A stretch of 64,000 nucleotides of DNA from Adlercreutzia hattorii (GCF_011405655.1 NZ_AP022829.1:605001-669000); one strand, 5' to 3'; positions 8,902-17,173 are shown, counted from the stretch's first letter. Numbers and translations: made by a program. The notes: generated by a model not told the origin, from the letters alone.

Positions 8902-11334
8902 ATGGCCGAGGCACTCTATCGCAAGTACCGACCGCAGATCTTCGAGGACGTGGTCGGCCAGGAGCACATCGAGCGCACCATTAAAAACGCCATCGCCCAG
9001 GACAAGGTGAGCCATGCCTACCTGTTCACGGGCCCGCGCGGCACCGGCAAGACCACCACGGCGCGCCTTCTGGCCAAGGCGCTTTTGTGCGAGAAGGGGC
9101 CCACGGACACACCCGACGGCACCTGTGACGATTGCGAGATGATCGCTGCCGGCGAGCACCCGGACGTCTACGAGTTGGACGCCGCGAGCCGCACCGGCGT
9201 GGAGAACGTCCGCGAGGAGATTATCGGCCGCGTGCAGTTCGCGCCGACCCGCGGGCGCTACAAGGTGTACATCATCGACGAGGTGCACATGCTCTCGACG
9301 GCCGCTTTCAACGCGCTTCTGAAGACGCTGGAGGAGCCGCCGAGCCACGTGGTGTTCATCCTGGCCACCACCGATCCGCAGAAGGTGCCCGAGACCATTC
9401 ACTCGCGCTGCCAGCGCTTCGATTTCCGCCGCATCTCCACCGAGGCCATGGTGTCGCGGCTGGGTGCCATTTGCACCGCCGAGAACGTGGAGTTCGAGGG
9501 GGAGGCGCTCGAGCTCATCGCGCACCGGGCTGAGGGCGGCATGCGCAATGCGCTCACTTCGCTGGAGCAGCTCATCGCCTTCGGTGACGGTGCGGTGACC
9601 ATGGAAGTGGCCGAGCGGATGCTGGGAGCCGTGGACTCCACGGATTTGGCCGGCATTGTGCGGACGATAGGCGCCCGCGATGCGGCGGCGTGCTTCCGCT
9701 GGGTGGCCGAGTACGTGGAAACCGGCGCCGACATGGCCCGGTTCGTGGCGAATCTGGCCGAGCACATGCGCAACATGTACGTCATGGCCGTGGCGGGACC
9801 TGAGGTGGTGCTCGACGTGTCCGAGGCGACGCGCCGCGAGCTTTCCGAGGAGCTGCCGCTGTTCGGCGTCGACCGTCTGGCGCGACTTCTGGGCGTTTTG
9901 GGGGATGTAGCCGGCGAGCTGAAGACGTCCACGAACCCGCGGCTTACCTTCGAGATCGCGCTGACGCGCATGGTGCGCCCCGATGCCGATGTGACGCTGG
10001 AGGCTCTGGCCGAGCGTGTGGAAACCCTGGAGCGCCAGCTGGCCGGCGCCTCTGTCGTGGCTGCCGCGGCGCCCGCGTCCGCAGGCGTGCCGGTGGCTGC
10101 TCCTGCGCCTGTGTCTGCCGCTGCTCCGGCGGTGGTCGTTCCGGCAGCGGTTGCCCCTGCGTCTGCGGCAACCGCCCCGGCTGCTGTTGCCCCTGCAGGA
10201 GCGAACCCGGCTGCGGCCGCCCCGGCGGGATCGAGCCCCGTAGGGGGCGACCTTGGTCGTCCCTCGGCTCCGGCCGGGTCGGCGCCGTGCGACAGCCAGT
10301 CTGTCCCGCTCGCGGAGGGCGGATCTGTGTCCGCCCCTACGGAAGGGGTTGCCCCGACGGCAGCCCCTGCCGCGGCGACTCCGGCCGCAGTTGCCTCCGC
10401 CCCGTCTACGGCATCTGCCCCGGCCCCCGCGCCGTCCGCTCCGGCGGCCGCGGGCTCTCTGTCGCCCGAGATCGTCGCCACGCTCTCGAACATGGCGGCG
10501 CTGCAGCGCCTCTGGGCCGGCGTCCTCGCCTCGTTGAAGAAGTCCAAGGCGGCCTATGGCGTGCTGTTCATGAACACCAAAGCGGTCTTCGATGCGGCGG
10601 CGGGCGCGCTTTTGATCGAGTTCCCCGCCGAGAACGACTTCGCCTTCCGCGCCGTGCAGAAACCCGACGTGCAGGCCGAGCTCGCCCAGGCCCTGCGCCG
10701 AGAAGCCCACGGGGACATTCCCTTCGAGCTGCGCAAGGGCGGCGCCTCGGCTCCGATGGCCTCTGCCCCCGCCGCGGCTTCCGCATTTAACGCACCCGCA
10801 CCGGTAGCTCAGTCGGTACCTGCCCCGTCCGCTGCCTCTTCCGCTGCTTCGGCGAGCCCGATGTCCGGCGCGCCTTCTAGCGTGAACGCGCCCGCGGTTC
10901 CCGCTTCCGCTGCTGCGTCGCCGGTCCCCGCGCCCGATGACGATCGGCCGCCCTACGACGACTACGTCCCCTACGACGATGCGGATATCCCCCTCGAGGA
11001 CCCCTTCGCCGCCCGAGCCGCCTCGCCCCAAGGCGCAGCGACCTCCCCGGCGCCGAGCTTCCCCGCAAATGCCGCTTCCGCAGCTCCTTCCGAGGTGCCT
11101 CCGTGGGAGGATGCGCCCCAGGTGCCGGCGCCGTCTGGTGCGACACCTCAAGCGCCTGCGTTCGCTCCTGCCCCCTCGCCGGCCCCTTCGATGGCAACAC
11201 CGTCCGCCTCCGCGCTTCCCCCCGAGCCCGATGCCGTGTCCGGGCCTTCCCCGAACCCCGTAGAGGAGCCCGACCTCGCCGCCTCGCTTGCCTTCGGCTT
11301 CGGCGACGGCGTCAACTTCGAGGAAGTCATCTAG
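8902..11334 (+). CDS. dnaX: DNA polymerase III subunits gamma and tau
   Basis: Clamp-loader ATPase of the replisome. Walker A is GPRGTGKT (44-51), Walker B IIDEVH (about 124-129), followed by the lid and collar domains to about residue 375. The zinc module has Cys63, Cys75 and Cys78, but Asp72 replaces the second of the four usual cysteines. Residues about 385-520 form an Ala/Pro/Val linker. A folded block (about 520-615, starting SPEIVATLSNMAALQRLW) matches the tau domain that contacts the polymerase. A second low-complexity tail runs to the C terminus. At 810 residues it is longer than most homologues. No slippery A-rich frameshift site is obvious. It heads the classic dnaX-ybaB-recR run. 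Confidence 0.95.
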   Translation: MAEALYRKYRPQIFEDVVGQEHIERTIKNAIAQDKVSHAYLFTGPRGTGKTTTARLLAKALLCEKGPTDTPDGTCDDCEMIAAGEHPDVYELDAASRTGVENVREEIIGRVQFAPTRGRYKVYIIDEVHMLSTAAFNALLKTLEEPPSHVVFILATTDPQKVPETIHSRCQRFDFRRISTEAMVSRLGAICTAENVEFEGEALELIAHRAEGGMRNALTSLEQLIAFGDGAVTMEVAERMLGAVDSTDLAGIVRTIGARDAAACFRWVAEYVETGADMARFVANLAEHMRNMYVMAVAGPEVVLDVSEATRRELSEELPLFGVDRLARLLGVLGDVAGELKTSTNPRLTFEIALTRMVRPDADVTLEALAERVETLERQLAGASVVAAAAPASAGVPVAAPAPVSAAAPAVVVPAAVAPASAATAPAAVAPAGANPAAAAPAGSSPVGGDLGRPSAPAGSAPCDSQSVPLAEGGSVSAPTEGVAPTAAPAAATPAAVASAPSTASAPAPAPSAPAAAGSLSPEIVATLSNMAALQRLWAGVLASLKKSKAAYGVLFMNTKAVFDAAAGALLIEFPAENDFAFRAVQKPDVQAELAQALRREAHGDIPFELRKGGASAPMASAPAAASAFNAPAPVAQSVPAPSAASSAASASPMSGAPSSVNAPAVPASAAASPVPAPDDDRPPYDDYVPYDDADIPLEDPFAARAASPQGAATSPAPSFPANAASAAPSEVPPWEDAPQVPAPSGATPQAPAFAPAPSPAPSMATPSASALPPEPDAVSGPSPNPVEEPDLAASLAFGFGDGVNFEEVI
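10240..10340. repeat. Palindromic repeat embedded in frame in dnaX
   Basis: The outer ends GTAGGGG (10240-10246) and CCCCTAC (10334-10340) pair. Between them are two further hairpins: GGCGACC-TT-GGTCGTC near 10246-10261, and GGGCGGA-TCTGTG-TCCGCCC at 10318-10337. The result could fold as a three-way cruciform. The segment is open in the dnaX frame and encodes about 34 Gly/Ser/Pro/Ala-rich residues (near 447-480) of the tau linker. The layout resembles the GTAGGGGCG-type palindromic repeats I recall from gut anaerobe genomes; that comparison is from memory. Confidence 0.55.
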
Positions 11335-11409
11335 GCGAGATAAGGCGAGATGCCCTAGAATACGTTAGCAGTCGGGCGCGACCCGCAAATCAGCAAAGGA
11401 GACCCTTTC

Positions 11410-11718
11410 ATGGACATGAAGAAAATGATGAAGCAGGCTCAGAAGATGCAGCGCGATGCTGCCGCGGCTCAGCAGGAGATTGCTGCCATGACCTTCGAGG
11501 CCTCGGCCGGCGGCGGTATGGTGAAGGCCACGGCCACGGGCGAGATGACCATTACCGACATTACCATCGACCCCGCTGCCGTGGATCCCGAGGACGTGGA
11601 GATGCTGCAGGACATGGTCGTCGCCGCCGTGAACGAGGCGCTGCGCGCCGCCAGCGAGGCGGCCAACGCTCGCATGAACGCCGTCATGGGCGGCATGAAG
11701 ATCCCCGGCCTGATGTAG
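11410..11718 (+). CDS. YbaB/EbfC family nucleoid-associated protein
   Basis: Small DNA-binding protein of 102 residues that usually accompanies recR and is thought to help organise DNA or load repair proteins. It has the typical N-terminal Met/Lys/Gln-rich helix (MKKMMKQAQKMQ), the central GGGMVKATATG strand region and a second helix ending in MGGMKIPGLM. AAAGGAGA lies about 10 bases upstream of the ATG. The gene is 75 bases after dnaX and 30 bases before recR. Confidence 0.95.
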   Translation: MDMKKMMKQAQKMQRDAAAAQQEIAAMTFEASAGGGMVKATATGEMTITDITIDPAAVDPEDVEMLQDMVVAAVNEALRAASEAANARMNAVMGGMKIPGLM

Positions 11719-11748
11719 CCGGGCCGTCTCCATCTCAAGGCGATATTC

Positions 11749-12345
11749 GTGCAAGCGGCACCTTCCATTCAAAAGCTCCTCGACGAGCTGGAGCGTCTGC
11801 CCGGCGTGGGGCCGAAGTCGGCCCAGCGCATGGCCTACTGGATCCTGAACACCGACGCCGCCGAGGCGCTGCGTCTGGCCGATGCTATCCGCGAGGTGAA
11901 GGCGGGTGTGCACTTCTGCGCCCGCTGCTTCAACTACGCTGAAGGCGATTTGTGCGAGATCTGCGCCAGCTCCAAGCGCGACGGCGCGGTCATCTGCGTG
12001 GTGAGCGAGCCTCGCGACATTCCGCCCATCGAGCGCACGGCCGTGTTCAACGGCGTCTACCATGTGCTCGGCGGCGTGCTGGCACCCATGGAGGGCGTCG
12101 GCCCCGGCGACTTGCGCATCGCCGAGCTGATGGCGCGTCTTGGTCGCGAGGACGTGACCGAGGTGGTGCTCGCCATGAACCCCAACATCGAAGGGGAGAC
12201 CACGGCTGCCTATCTCGCGCGGCTCATCAAGCCCTTGGGCGTGAAGGTGACGCGCCCGGCCAGCGGGCTTCCCGTCGGCGGCGACTTGGAATTCGCCGAC
12301 GAGGTCACCTTGGGCCGCGCTTTGGAAGGCCGCTTGCCGCTGTAG
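11749..12345 (+). CDS. recR: Recombination protein RecR
   Basis: Works with RecF and RecO to load RecA at gaps. The 198 residues match the family. A helix-hairpin-helix (LERLPGVGPKSAQRMA) is followed by a C4 zinc finger (Cys57, Cys60, Cys69, Cys72) and a TOPRIM domain (VVSEPRD onwards), with a C-terminal PVGGDLEFADE segment. The start is GTG 11749; no ATG fits. It is the last gene of the dnaX operon and a long perfect hairpin terminator follows. Confidence 0.95.
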   Translation: MQAAPSIQKLLDELERLPGVGPKSAQRMAYWILNTDAAEALRLADAIREVKAGVHFCARCFNYAEGDLCEICASSKRDGAVICVVSEPRDIPPIERTAVFNGVYHVLGGVLAPMEGVGPGDLRIAELMARLGREDVTEVVLAMNPNIEGETTAAYLARLIKPLGVKVTRPASGLPVGGDLEFADEVTLGRALEGRLPL

Positions 12346-12365
12346 GCTCTCAGACTGCGAAAAAA

Positions 12366-12406
12366 GAAAGGCCGTTGCGAAAAGCATCTCGCAACGGCCT
12401 TTCTTT
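12366..12406. terminator. Bidirectional terminator between recR and the NrdD-like gene
   Basis: A perfect 15-bp stem (12366-12380 with 12389-12403) with an 8-base loop. The minus strand reads six T after the stem and the plus strand TTTA, so it can end recR from the left and the converging small gene from the right. Confidence 0.9.
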
Positions 12407-12425
12407 ATGGGTTGAAAAAGCCAGG

Positions 12426-12743
12426 TTACTTGCAGCAGGCGGGAACCTCGTGCTTGACGCGGTCGTGCTCCTCGGCGCGCTTAGCGTCGTTAAAGCGGTC
12501 GAGCGTGCCCACCAGGTAGCCGGTGATGCGGCGGATGCGGTCGAACTTCACCGGCGCGAGCCCGTAATGGATGCCGACGTCCTCGCCATCGACGTCAAGC
12601 GTCAGCGACTCCAGCTGCCCGTGGGGGTACTTGTCGTAGGCGCGCTTGATATAGGCCTTGATCTCGTCGTCGGACACGGGGGCGTCGCTGGCCTGAGCGT
12701 AGTTCACGGCCACCTTCACGCCGTCGATCATCTTGTTCTCCAT
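12426..12743 (-). CDS. Small protein related to the C-terminal tail of anaerobic ribonucleotide reductase
   Basis: 105 residues from ATG 12743, chosen because AAGGAG lies 6 bases upstream; the frame also opens 16 codons earlier. The segment RRITGYLVGTLDRFNDAK followed by AEEHDRVKH resembles the C-terminal tail of NrdD (glycyl radical region and the following helix). The radical glycine would be in TGYL. The first 60 residues do not resemble NrdD, and the protein ends in PACCK. It is far too short to be a reductase. It could be a repair partner for a damaged NrdD, similar in principle to YfiD/GrcA for pyruvate formate-lyase; this role is only a guess. Confidence 0.6.
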   Translation of the reverse strand: MENKMIDGVKVAVNYAQASDAPVSDDEIKAYIKRAYDKYPHGQLESLTLDVDGEDVGIHYGLAPVKFDRIRRITGYLVGTLDRFNDAKRAEEHDRVKHEVPACCK

Positions 12744-12886
12744 AGTGGGCTCCTTGTCGTTTGCGGTTCGGTTAATGCCTCGCTGGTTCACTATATCTAG
12801 TTAGCGAAACGGAATTCTAGCACAATATGTGGCCCTTCGGGGTCATGTTCTCGAGATGTAGCAAAAACCTCGCGAAAGACCTTTGC

Positions 12887-13843
12887 TCAGCGCTCCCAGA
12901 AGTCGGCGGCCAGCTCGGCGCGGTTGGCGTGGCCGGTCTTCTTCAGGATGTTGTGCATATGCACCTTCACGGTGCCGGCGGAAAGCGTCAGTGTGCTTGC
13001 AATGTTCTGGTTGTCCTTCCCCATGAGCGCGTGGCGCAGCACCTCCTCCTCGCGCTTGGAGAGATCGTAGGTGCGGCTATACAAAGGCAGCAGACGATCG
13101 ATGGACTCCGCGAGCAAAGGATCGTCGCCTTCGGGCAGCTCGCGGGCTCGCAGCTGCAGGGACACCGACGCGCCCCGCAGAACCGCCAGGCCGTAGCAGA
13201 TGAACAGGAGGTTCTCCATGGGGCTGCGCTCGGCGAGAACCCACATGCCGCGGGGAATGCTGCCGGGGTCGAAGATCAGCTGGACGTACACGTTCTCCAG
13301 AATGATGCCGCAGGTAAGACCGATGGCCCAGAAGAACGCGGTGCGGTGGCTCTTCATGATGGAGCGCCGCTCGGGGTCGGGGGAGCGCGTGTACCACCAG
13401 GCGAGCAGGCCGTAGCAGACCAGCTGCAGCACAGCGCGCAGGTTGTAGTAGGCGAACTCCCTCCATTGCGGGTTCTCGATGAGCTGATAGGCGGCCAGCG
13501 ACAGCGCGGCCCACAGTGCCACGGGCGCAAAGCGAACGACGGGGCGTTCTTCCCGGCAGTAGCGGCAGGCGGCCAGCCACAGAAAGAGGAACGCGCCGCC
13601 GCCCGTGATGATGGAGGTATAAGGGTGTCCCACGTCGTAGAACGAGGAGGCGGCGAACACGGCGTCGGGGGTGATGAAGTTGTCCTTGAAGACGAGGGAG
13701 ACGTCGAAGAAGTAGAACGCGAAGCCCACGGTGGTGTAGAGGAAGGTGCGCCGCCGTGACACGTAGAAGGCCGACAGGCTCGTGGCCGCCACGATGGTGT
13801 AGAAGAACATGATGAGAAGCGTGTAGTAGAACAGCAGGGTCAT
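12887..13843 (-). CDS. LuxR-type regulator with membrane domain
   Basis: About seven hydrophobic segments occupy residues 1-235. A LuxR/FixJ helix-turn-helix follows at about 255-318: LSKREEEVL, then NIASTLTLSAGTVKVHMHNI. Regulators of this build, a membrane sensor half joined to a LuxR DNA-binding half, are typical of Eggerthellaceae and usually control the gene next door. Here the neighbour is the divergent YfcC-type transporter 397 bases away. ATG 13843 is the first in frame. The signal sensed is unknown. Confidence 0.85.
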   Translation of the reverse strand: MTLLFYYTLLIMFFYTIVAATSLSAFYVSRRRTFLYTTVGFAFYFFDVSLVFKDNFITPDAVFAASSFYDVGHPYTSIITGGGAFLFLWLAACRYCREERPVVRFAPVALWAALSLAAYQLIENPQWREFAYYNLRAVLQLVCYGLLAWWYTRSPDPERRSIMKSHRTAFFWAIGLTCGIILENVYVQLIFDPGSIPRGMWVLAERSPMENLLFICYGLAVLRGASVSLQLRARELPEGDDPLLAESIDRLLPLYSRTYDLSKREEEVLRHALMGKDNQNIASTLTLSAGTVKVHMHNILKKTGHANRAELAADFWER

Positions 13844-14116
13844 GGCGTTCCTCGAAGATGGGGGGCGTCGGAGGGCGCGCGGGGCGCGGGCAAGCCAGCG
13901 AGCACAGTGTAGCGAATCGCGGATGGCGCCGTCACGGACGAACGGTCCCTCGTTGGCAACGGGCCGCCAATGGCCTTCTCACCTGCGGTTTAGCTACCGT
14001 TTAGAAAGGCGTCTCCACAATATCACCAAATTATATCCGGCGCGGGCAGCGGCCATCCCCGCCTTATGCCTAGGCAGGCGAGCCCCGGCGACCCTACACT
14101 CGCTCCAGTACTTCCT
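13844..14116. other. Divergent promoter region between the LuxR gene and the YfcC transporter
   Basis: No coding sequence is seen. AT-rich stretches near 13990-14040 (TTTAGCTACCGTTTAG, CCAAATTATATCC) contrast with the surrounding high GC and are the likely promoter and regulator-binding zone. No clear -35/-10 pair could be fixed. Confidence 0.4.
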
Positions 14117-14197
14117 CCCGCGGGCCCTCGGGCCGCGCTTCGACGGGCCGCCCGGCCGGCTGCCCGTCTGCCGGACCGGGCGACGAGGGTCCGCGGG
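14117..14197 (+). promoter_or_regulatory. Highly structured leader of the YfcC transporter mRNA
   Basis: A 14-bp stem (14117-14130 with 14184-14197, one G-U pair) encloses about 50 bases rich in further GC hairpins (GGGCCG, GGCCGG, GCCCG elements). It ends 43 bases before the start codon. It has no T-run, so it is not a terminator. It matches no riboswitch I know. Confidence 0.45.
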
Positions 14198-14239
14198 GAG
14201 GCGTTCGGCACTCTGCCCCGATTCAGATAGGAGATCATC

Positions 14240-15829
14240 ATGGCTGAGACAACCATGGAGGCCCGCCCCATCCCAACCGAGGAACCGGGAAAGGAGAAGA
14301 AGAAACGCAAGTTCTCCTTCCCCTCGGCGTTCACCATCCTGTTCATCGTGACCATTATCGCCGTCATCTGCACGTGGTTCGTGCCGGCGGGCCAGTACTC
14401 CAAGCTGCTCTACGACGCCGACAGAGGCAAGCTTGAGATGACCACCCCCACCGGCGAGACCTCGCAGCTGGACGCCACGCAGCAGACGCTGGACGACCTC
14501 GGCGTGAAGATCGACATCGACCAGTTCACGAGCGGCGCCATCACCAAGGCCGTGTCCATTCCCGGCACCTACGAGGGGCTCGACCCGCACCCGGTGTCCA
14601 TCGCCGACATTCCGTACTCCATGGTATGGGGCGTCATCGACGGCATCGACGTCATGGTGTTCATCCTGTGCTTGGGCGGCCTTATCGGCGTAGTGAAGGT
14701 GACCGGCGCCTTCGAATCGGGGCTTGCGGCCCTCACGAAGAAGACCAAGGGCCGCGAGTTTTTGCTGGTGTTCGGCGTGTCGGTGTTCATGATCTTCGGC
14801 GGCACCATGTGCGGCCTAGAGGAGGAGGCCGTGGCCTTCTACCCGATTCTCGCACCCATATTCATCGCGCTCGGCTACGACTCCATCGTGGTCGTGGGCG
14901 CCATCTTCATGGCCGGCTCCATCGGCACCACCTTCTCCACGGTGAACCCCTTCTCGGCCGTCATCGCCTCGAACGCCGCGGGCACCGTGTTCACCGAGGG
15001 CATCGCCGTGCGCGCCTTCGCGCTGGTGGTGGGCGCCATCGTGTTTCTGCTGTACCTGCACTGGTACGCCAAGAAGGTGCAGGCCGATCCGAAGTTCAGC
15101 TACTCCTACGAGGACCGCGACAAATTCAACGCCCAGTGGGAGCTTAACGACAACACCGCCGCGGCCCACGAGTTCACCCTGCGCAAGAAGATCGTGCTCG
15201 TCATCTTCGTGGCCGCCTTCGTGCTCATGATCATCGGCGTCATGAACCTCGGCTGGTGGTTCCCGCAGATGGCCGCCGAGTTCGTGACCCTGGCCATTCT
15301 CGTGATGTTCATCGGCGGTACGGGCAAGGATGGCGTGGGCGAGTCGAAGATGGTGGATGCCTTCGGATCCGGCGCCTCCAGCCTGGTGCCCGTGGCCCTC
15401 ATCATCGGCCTGGCCCGCGGCGTGAACCACGTGCTCACCGAGGGCATGATCAGCGACACCATGCTGAACGCTGCCTCGAACCTCGTGGCCGGCATGAGCG
15501 GCCCTTTGTTCGTGATCTGTCTGCTGCTCATCTTCTTTGTGCTCGGCTTCGTGGTGCCCTCCTCCAGCGGCCTGGCCGTGCTGGCCATGCCCATCTTCGC
15601 GCCTCTGGCCGACACCGTGGGTATCCCGCGCTGGATCATCGTGGCCGCCTACCAGTTCGGCCAGTACGCCATGCTCTACATCGCGCCCACGGGTCTCGTG
15701 ATGGCCACGCTGCAGATGCTGGACATGAAGATGTCCCACTGGTTCAAGTTCGTGTGGCCCATGATGGTGTTCACGCTCGTGTTCGGCGCCATCCTGCTGA
15801 GCATCTGCTCGGTGGTGTTCGCGGTGTAG
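14240..15829 (+). CDS. YfcC family membrane transporter
   Basis: Inner-membrane secondary transporter of the YfcC / C4-dicarboxylate anaerobic carrier family; members are proposed to move peptides, amino acids or dicarboxylates. There are about 12 hydrophobic segments, the first preceded by a Lys-rich stretch (KEKKKRKFSF). Family features include the long loop after helix 1, GGTMCGLEEEAVAFYP, and VVPSSSGLAVLAMPIFAPLA near 440. 529 residues. ATG 14240 has AGGAG at 14229-14233. Divergent from the membrane-bound LuxR regulator, which probably controls it. The substrate is not predictable from sequence. Confidence 0.88.
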   Translation: MAETTMEARPIPTEEPGKEKKKRKFSFPSAFTILFIVTIIAVICTWFVPAGQYSKLLYDADRGKLEMTTPTGETSQLDATQQTLDDLGVKIDIDQFTSGAITKAVSIPGTYEGLDPHPVSIADIPYSMVWGVIDGIDVMVFILCLGGLIGVVKVTGAFESGLAALTKKTKGREFLLVFGVSVFMIFGGTMCGLEEEAVAFYPILAPIFIALGYDSIVVVGAIFMAGSIGTTFSTVNPFSAVIASNAAGTVFTEGIAVRAFALVVGAIVFLLYLHWYAKKVQADPKFSYSYEDRDKFNAQWELNDNTAAAHEFTLRKKIVLVIFVAAFVLMIIGVMNLGWWFPQMAAEFVTLAILVMFIGGTGKDGVGESKMVDAFGSGASSLVPVALIIGLARGVNHVLTEGMISDTMLNAASNLVAGMSGPLFVICLLLIFFVLGFVVPSSSGLAVLAMPIFAPLADTVGIPRWIIVAAYQFGQYAMLYIAPTGLVMATLQMLDMKMSHWFKFVWPMMVFTLVFGAILLSICSVVFAV

Positions 15830-15871
15830 TGACTTCGGCGAGCCTTCTCTGCCAGAGCCCCTCTTTACCGG

Positions 15872-15899
15872 AGCCCCTCTCTGCTGGAGGGGCTTTTTT
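15872..15899 (+). terminator. Rho-independent terminator after the YfcC gene
   Basis: Stem AGCCCCTC with GAGGGGCT (15872-15879 and 15887-15894), loop of 7, followed by a run of T to 15899. Confidence 0.88.
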
Positions 15900-15940
15900 C
15901 TGCAGGCGGGGCGCGACGGATGACAACGAGAAGCGATTTG

Positions 15941-16099
15941 GGAATTAGATGAGAGTTTCGCGCGCGTTCCGGAAATAGTTGGGAATTTCGCGCGCCAGGA
16001 CGACTCCATTTTGAGCCAAATTGCCAAAAACTGCGCTCGAAACTCGCATCTATTTCCTGATTCCTAATCTCAGTTGCGCGAAACTCGCGTCTATTTCCG
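15941..16099. repeat. Direct and inverted repeat cluster B
   Basis: The gap from 15830 to 16299 has no gene. Four related units of about 25 bases follow the pattern GAAATAGATG-x-GAGTTTCGCGCG: plus-oriented copies at 15941-15966 and 15971-15996, inverted copies at 16033-16057 and 16076-16099. The two halves could fold back into a long imperfect hairpin. The plus pair is spaced 30 bases, the inverted pair 43. Twelve bases of the first unit (GGAATTAGATGA) also occur at 24269. Confidence 0.75.
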
Positions 16100-16182
16100 A
16101 AATACAGGCAGTGAGCAGTGGGAGCGGGCACGCTTTTTGTCCTATAACCCGAAATCTGTCTTAGAGTCCCTAGATATGACAA

Positions 16183-16213
16183 AGGGCTCTGTCCCCTCCA
16201 AAAACAGAGCCCT
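16183..16213 (-). terminator. Hairpin downstream of the minus-strand membrane protein gene
   Basis: Perfect 10-bp stem (16183-16192 with 16204-16213) and an 11-base loop. On the minus strand a short TTTG follows, so it is a weak terminator candidate for the gene ending at 16300. Confidence 0.5.
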
Positions 16214-16299
16214 CATCGTTCGAAGCTTGTGGGCTTCGGCGTAAATCGGTGACCATTATAGCAACCCTCACAGAAAATGCAAAACGTCACCGAAAACTG

Positions 16300-17022
16300 T
16301 TACTTTTGCTCGCGCTTCTTGGCCTTCATGTACTTGGCACCGAAGGCGCAGATGTCGGTGGCGCCGAAGCCGATGAGTAGCATCGAGAAGCCGGCCTTCA
16401 GCACTTGGGCCGAGGTGGCGCCGGCGCTTGCGAAGCCGGCGGAGCCGTTCATCTGGTAGGTGTCGAACAGGGAGCTGACGTCGTCGGGCGTGTAGTAGGC
16501 GAGCATGCACAGGCCGAAGACGATGATGACGGCGCCGACGATCATGCCGCAGATGCGGAAAACTTGCTCGGGGTCGATGGTCTTGCGCGTCTTCTGGACG
16601 GCGGCCGCGGTTGCGGCTGCCGCGGCGTGGGGCGAGGCCGTGGGGACGGTGCCGGGCGTCGCGGCCGCAGTGGGAGCCTGGGGTGCCGCTGCTACCTGCT
16701 GAGGTGCGCCGTAGGTTGCCTGGTAGGCGGCTTGATGGGTCGCGGCGGTCGGCTGCTGCGGCTGAACCGGTGCCACGGCGACGGAGGGCGCGGCCTGCGG
16801 CATAACGGCAGGCTCGTTGGTGACGGCGGGCTCGTCGGGGTTCAGCTCCTGGGATTGCAGCACCTCGCCGAGCATCTCGCTCGCATCGCCCGCAGCGGCG
16901 GTCTCAACGTCGCCAGGGGTGCGAGCGGGCTCGCCATAGGCGAGAGATTCCCGCTCGAGCTCGCGGCCTTCGGGGCCGTAGCCGGCGGTGGCGCCAGGGG
17001 TTTGGTTGGTGTTCTCGGTCAT
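16300..17022 (-). CDS. Hypothetical membrane protein with Ala/Gln/Pro-rich N terminus
   Basis: 240 residues from ATG 17022, which has GAGGAG about 9 bases upstream; an earlier in-frame ATG at 17064 lacks a ribosome site. Residues 1-150 are low complexity, rich in Ala, Pro, Gln and Thr. Two hydrophobic segments follow (VFRICGMIVGAVIIVFGLCM and the LKAGFSMLLIGFGATDICAF region), then a basic tail MKAKKREQK. Both ends are probably cytosolic. No known family was recognised. It stands alone between two hairpins. Confidence 0.75.
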   Translation of the reverse strand: MTENTNQTPGATAGYGPEGRELERESLAYGEPARTPGDVETAAAGDASEMLGEVLQSQELNPDEPAVTNEPAVMPQAAPSVAVAPVQPQQPTAATHQAAYQATYGAPQQVAAAPQAPTAAATPGTVPTASPHAAAAATAAAVQKTRKTIDPEQVFRICGMIVGAVIIVFGLCMLAYYTPDDVSSLFDTYQMNGSAGFASAGATSAQVLKAGFSMLLIGFGATDICAFGAKYMKAKKREQK

Positions 17023-17075
17023 GGGAAAGCTCCTCTCAGAGAAAGGGTTCTTGATTGAACGCAAACCAGCATAGA

Positions 17076-17107
17076 AGCGGCCCGCCCCGAAATCGGAGCG
17101 GGCCGCT
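17076..17107 (-). terminator. Hairpin after the methionine aminopeptidase gene
   Basis: 10-bp GC stem AGCGGCCCGC with GCGGGCCGCT, loop of 12. It lies 67 bases after the map stop codon and has only a short T/C tract on the minus strand. Confidence 0.55.
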
Positions 17108-17173
17108 AAGCGTATGGCGACCGTAAAGTTGCCGCCACCATTTCGGAAACGGTGGCTGGCGAGTCGATTCCTT

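Noticed and set aside
10799-10825. tRNA-like string CCGGTAGCTCAGTCGGTA
   Set aside because: It resembles a D-arm, but there is no anticodon arm, T-arm or acceptor stem around it, and it lies in the coding frame of dnaX.
7840-11151. Very long minus-strand open frame antisense to dedA and dnaX
   Set aside because: It is rich in Arg, Gly and His, as expected for the complement of GC-rich codons, and has no recognisable domain. Similar long antisense frames at 26046-27266, 40075-42294 and 53853-55067 were rejected for the same reason.
8902-11334. Programmed frameshift producing gamma from dnaX
   Set aside because: No A-rich slippery heptamer with a downstream hairpin was found at the domain boundary; only full-length tau is supported.
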